Shown here one piece after another: positions 60,317 to 64,000 of a stretch of 64,000 nucleotides of DNA; within the stretch, counting starts at the first letter, position 1, and every line of letters begins with the position of its first letter. The notes under the pieces were generated by a model that worked only from the letters and a program-made list of their open reading frames with translations, did no database searches and was not told the origin of the DNA. The translations under genes were made by a program, and so were the position numbers. This DNA is from Schizochytrium sp. TIO01. Lineage: Eukaryota > Sar > Bigyra > Thraustochytrida > Thraustochytriidae. The DNA lies in the NCBI GenBank assembly GCA_004764695.1, contig SMSO01000025.1, positions 2,093,102 to 2,157,101 on the forward strand, written 5' to 3'.

Positions 60317-63300
60317 TTAATTTGATGGCAACTTTGAAATAGAAAAAATGTGAAAAAGGCCACTAAAGTCACAAGCCGCAATGACTGAGCCGTGCGCAAT
60401 AGCAGTTCTAATAGGAATATCCAAGGAGAAACCATTCCCTGTCTCTGGGCCAAGGCTAACACGATTGTCTGCAAATGAAACAGCGTTTGGTAAAAGTCGC
60501 CCACTCTGTGAATCCGGGATTAATTTCTTTCTCCGCAAATTCCAAAAGCAAACTCGCCCGGAAATGTCTCTGGTTACCATGACTTTATTTTCAGGAGTTA
60601 GCGAAATATCTTTCACTCTACATAAGTGATGCTTCATTCGGTGCATATGCTGCCCTGTTCTCCTGCGCCAAATATTTACATCACCTGTGACAGTACCTGT
60701 AATCATAAAGTCATCTGTTAGAGCAACGCTCGACACACTTGCAAAATGTGGCAAAGAATGAATCACCTTGCCAGTGACTGTACTCCATAGACGGGCAGTG
60801 AAGTCATCAGATCCAGAGAGGATACGGTCGTAAGCTGTTGCAAGACAGAGTACTGCCTTGCGGTGTCCCTCGAGTACTGTATTTGAATGACTAATAGTCT
60901 GCGATCCAAGCTTCCAAATGATGATTCTGCAGTCATTTGACGAGGAAATAAGTCTCCTATCTGTAAATACAAGTTGGGTGATCTTATCTTGATGTCCATG
61001 AAAACAAATTGGCTCCACACGACTATCTAAGTGCCATAATTTAATATCATGCATTGAAGCTGCAGCCACACTCAAACCACAAATGGCCACAACATCGATC
61101 GCGTGTCCATTTCCAAAGTTAAAAACTTCAGTTTGCTCTGCAGAAATCGCATTCCAAACCCGGATGAAACCATCTTGACCTCCTGAGACAATATGTCCAT
61201 CATCGGCATCCAAATGACGGGTCATCCATTGATGACGCATCATAAGACGAGCACGATCAGCAGCTGTGGTGTCCCATAACCGAACTGTGCGGTCACTTGA
61301 TCCAGAGAGTAATAGTCCTGAATTCAACGGAAAAATAGTATTTACACGATTGGCATGACCGATCAAATCATACTCGTGCTTCAAAGTTTCCAAATTCCAA
61401 ACCTGAATATTTGAGCTTGAGGCTGCAAGTAATAGGGAACCACTGACAGAAACTCTCTGAGCTTTGTTAATAGTTTCAAAAACCAATTTTCCAGAATGCA
61501 CATCCCATACACGCATGATCTTATCCAGTGCTACAGAGATTGCCAGGCCGTTTGATAACGCAGCACTGATGATACCAGACGTATGTCCTACCAGTGTCTT
61601 TTTTCCAATCAGACATCCTGATCCAATAGACCAAACACAGAGCTTTTTATCTAATGATCCAGATAAAAGGTTGTTTCCATCATACGAAAGACTACTTATG
61701 ACATCCTGATGGCTGGGGCTATTGCTTAGCATCTTACCGGATCTCGCATTCCAAACTGCAATGGTGCCATCATCGGAACCTGAGATGAGAATATCGTCTT
61801 TAAAGACCATGCTGCGCACGGGAGATTTGCTACTCTGCAGAATATGCCGACATCTACCAGAAAGTAAATCCCAGGTTCGAATTGTCGAGTCAAAGGAGCC
61901 TGAAGCGAGGAGTCCTTCGTTCACAGCTAAGCTTAGAATAGCATCTGTATGTCCTATCAATATATCAAGGAGCTTGCCAGTATTGAGCTGCCAGATCCAA
62001 ATTGCCCAATCATCGCCACCTGAAATTACGCGATCGTTCTCTGCTACAACGCACACCACCTGGGTGGTGCGGGTGTCGAACGTTTGCATGATAGGGCCTC
62101 GATAATCTGGTAAACTCTGCGTTAATGACTCAAATCCTCCTATAGTAGGTCTATGGACTGATATTACAAGAGGATGATACTTCGGCATGCGAGAGCGAAT
62201 CTGGCACGCAAGTTCGTCGATATCACGACTCAAAACGGACATATTTTGCCGAAGAAATTGCGGTGTAGCACAACATTCAAAGAGGTCATACGTAGAACAA
62301 GTTTGAATGATGTCGCCCAAGCGATGGTATCGCTGATCTGGCGTAGGACCACCACAATCAATACTACGGTAAAGCCAAGAAAAATTATGTAAAAGATTGA
62401 CTGCGTCTTCTCTTCTTCCGCACTCGAGAAGGTGGAAAAGACTGTGCTTGAGTGCAAATTTTTCCATCTCGGATCCTGAAAACTTCCTGGACACAGACAT
62501 GCATAAGTTAGCAAGGTCATCGTGACCAGTGTATAGATTTACATATAGATCAGGGCCGGCACGAGCACGATCTGATATGAACTCAATAAACTCAGGAGAT
62601 AAAAAAGTTATGCTTTCATGCTCCACAGTGAAAATATATGGAACATTATTCATGAGCTGGCTTGCATTCTCCAGTGAAACAAGTTGAGGCAAAAATGCCA
62701 TTGGAAGAGGTTCTCGAGCCATGCAGATAGCCCGAAGTAGCTTCTGGTATCCTACGTGGTTGCCGCCTAGGAAATGGGTAAGTAGTAGTCTAAAGGACTC
62801 TTGCAAGATTGAATCCATACCACGAGAAACCAGCTTACGAATGTCAGAGTCGCGAAGAGTCCCGGGCGTGAAGTCTCTGTAGAATTTCTCTTCAATTACT
62901 CGAGCCCAAGCATAGGAAAATGTTGGTGCTGCCTGAATTGCGAGTACTGCATTCTCGAACTCCGAAGGTTGAAGGACAAGAGGTTCTAGTCGGCTTCGAA
63001 GGTAACACAAAATGTTCGAACGAAAAACCGATGCTTCAATTTGATAATGCACCAAATCACAACGTTCCAGTTTGCTAGTAATAGCAGCAGAATTACGGCA
63101 AGAAACGATAAGTCCAAGCCAAGCTGGTGTTGCGTCGGCCCATGCGTCTGTAATAATTCGTCCCAAAGTACTACGCTGGGACACATCCGCTTGATCAATA
63201 CCATCTAACACCACAAGAATCCTAGCCGGAGGAACAGGAATTTTGGAGCATGGTATGACAATGCTATGTTTGAAAAGCACTTCCGGATCTGTAATACTTG

Positions 63301-64000
63301 TAAGGAAAGGAGGGAATTCTTTTCGCAGACCTGGTAGCAATTTGCTTAATTGAAATGCAACAGAAAGAAGAGCCTCACACACACTAAGTGATGTTGGCAC
63401 ATTTGGAGTAAAGAAGTGAGCTGCACCAATGGCCCATGTCCTACTCATCGATGTGAAGGAGAGGCGACGACGCTTCTTTTTTTGTAATTGTAACTCTTCC
63501 ATGTGAATAGTATAAGGCACAAGCTTTTCGTCAACGCATAATCTCGCTAGTGTCACTGATTTTCCTGAGTAAGCGGCGCCTGTTAATAAGAGAATACGTG
63601 AACGAACAGATTTGTCACGGGCCCATCCTGAAATGGTATCTATTACTTGATTGGAAACAATACTTCTAAACTGTAGGGCCTTTGCACGAATGTACTGGTA
63701 GTGATCAGGCGTCGCCATGTGTAAGGGTTTTCGTTGAATCAACTCAGGACCTCTCTTAGGTGGTCTTCGAGCGCATTCGCTCATCATATGCGCTAGGGCA
63801 TGCATACTCTGATCAAAATTTGGTTCTGTCGGAAATGTGGTCGCCGGAGCGCCGCGAAATACAATTTCTAGAGTTTGTGGCCAGCGCTTTTGCTTCATCG
63901 CGGCCTTATCAAAGGCTATGGCAATCATGTGTTGGGGTTTAATGCGTGCTGCAAGCTGAAATTCAAACGCCGCAGGGATGTAATCGGGATTACCATTGAC
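60317..64000 (-). CDS. NACHT-like NTPase with two WD40 propellers, N-terminus outside window
   Basis: The frame is open to the right edge, so the ATG at 63928 is probably internal; at least 1,227 aa are visible. The Walker A motif is GAAYSGKSV and the Walker B motif LVVLDGID, separated by about 145 residues as in STAND/NACHT NTPases. A helical region follows. The C-terminal ~600 residues carry 13-14 WD40 repeats with clear terminal dipeptide motifs (IRTWDL, IAVWNA, MRVWDV, VRLWDT, IKLWHL, ARLWST and others), enough for two seven-bladed propellers. Such proteins are signal-sensing ATPases that oligomerise on ligand binding. The first visible residues (QHMIAIAFD ... WPQTLEIVF) resemble the end of a TIR domain, which would make it a TIR-NACHT-WD40 protein; this is tentative. 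Confidence 0.85.
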   Translation of the reverse strand, partial: VNGNPDYIPAAFEFQLAARIKPQHMIAIAFDKAAMKQKRWPQTLEIVFRGAPATTFPTEPNFDQSMHALAHMMSECARRPPKRGPELIQRKPLHMATPDHYQYIRAKALQFRSIVSNQVIDTISGWARDKSVRSRILLLTGAAYSGKSVTLARLCVDEKLVPYTIHMEELQLQKKKRRRLSFTSMSRTWAIGAAHFFTPNVPTSLSVCEALLSVAFQLSKLLPGLRKEFPPFLTSITDPEVLFKHSIVIPCSKIPVPPARILVVLDGIDQADVSQRSTLGRIITDAWADATPAWLGLIVSCRNSAAITSKLERCDLVHYQIEASVFRSNILCYLRSRLEPLVLQPSEFENAVLAIQAAPTFSYAWARVIEEKFYRDFTPGTLRDSDIRKLVSRGMDSILQESFRLLLTHFLGGNHVGYQKLLRAICMAREPLPMAFLPQLVSLENASQLMNNVPYIFTVEHESITFLSPEFIEFISDRARAGPDLYVNLYTGHDDLANLCMSVSRKFSGSEMEKFALKHSLFHLLECGRREDAVNLLHNFSWLYRSIDCGGPTPDQRYHRLGDIIQTCSTYDLFECCATPQFLRQNMSVLSRDIDELACQIRSRMPKYHPLVISVHRPTIGGFESLTQSLPDYRGPIMQTFDTRTTQVVCVVAENDRVISGGDDWAIWIWQLNTGKLLDILIGHTDAILSLAVNEGLLASGSFDSTIRTWDLLSGRCRHILQSSKSPVRSMVFKDDILISGSDDGTIAVWNARSGKMLSNSPSHQDVISSLSYDGNNLLSGSLDKKLCVWSIGSGCLIGKKTLVGHTSGIISAALSNGLAISVALDKIMRVWDVHSGKLVFETINKAQRVSVSGSLLLAASSSNIQVWNLETLKHEYDLIGHANRVNTIFPLNSGLLLSGSSDRTVRLWDTTAADRARLMMRHQWMTRHLDADDGHIVSGGQDGFIRVWNAISAEQTEVFNFGNGHAIDVVAICGLSVAAASMHDIKLWHLDSRVEPICFHGHQDKITQLVFTDRRLISSSNDCRIIIWKLGSQTISHSNTVLEGHRKAVLCLATAYDRILSGSDDFTARLWSTVTGKVIHSLPHFASVSSVALTDDFMITGTVTGDVNIWRRRTGQHMHRMKHHLCRVKDISLTPENKVMVTRDISGRVCFWNLRRKKLIPDSQSGRLLPNAVSFADNRVSLGPETGNGFSLDIPIRTAIAHGSVIAACDFSGLFHIFSISKLPSN

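Overview
The window looks like nuclear DNA of a flagellated, intron-poor protist. Every recognisable gene is one long uninterrupted ORF (up to about 1,200 codons). Spacers are AT-rich, simple-sequence repeats are frequent, and there is a CatSper-type flagellar channel subunit but no bacterial operon or ribosome-binding logic. A heterotrophic stramenopile of the thraustochytrid/labyrinthulomycete kind would fit. That is inference: no rRNA or other phylogenetic marker is present.

Layout. (1) 1-15.59 kb: no convincing gene. This stretch is less AT-rich and is peppered with tetra- to octanucleotide microsatellites. (2) 15.6-42.9 kb: a head-to-tail array of eight minus-strand copies (GT1-GT8, numbered left to right) of a type II membrane glycosyltransferase of family GT25. 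The repeat unit is about 3.2 kb. GT1, GT4, GT5, GT6, GT7 and GT8 are intact (780-791 aa). GT2 and GT3 share a 1-nt deletion, and GT3 also has an 11-nt deletion. GT2 is a chimera created by a near-perfect 3,167-bp tandem duplication. GT7 and GT8 are a second recent duplicate pair. (3) 45.4-46.2 kb: a minus-strand ISG12/IFI6-16-like small membrane protein with an overlapping upstream ORF. (4) 48.3-51.6 kb: a plus-strand CatSper auxiliary subunit-like type I membrane protein. (5) 52.46-55.22 kb: a plus-strand GT25 pseudogene (GT9, two frameshifts), preceded by an orphan 3'-end fragment of another copy. (6) 56.6-58.65 kb: a minus-strand SAMHD1-like HD-domain dNTPase. (7) 60.3 kb to the right edge: a minus-strand NACHT-like NTPase with about 14 WD40 repeats, cut by the window end; the visible N-terminal tip resembles the end of a TIR domain.

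How it fits together. The array is an actively recombining family (unequal crossover, mosaics, conversion, pseudogenes) that differs mostly in the membrane anchor and in a linker just after the catalytic domain. It probably acts in the Golgi on surface or secreted glycans. The right-hand third holds three genes whose animal relatives work in innate immunity or cell death (ISG12, SAMHD1, NACHT-WD40). Whether they work together is unknown.

Several of the long frames can be extended upstream only through TTG or GTG codons. I chose the first ATG that aligns between paralogues as the start. All comparisons were made by eye, without alignment software.
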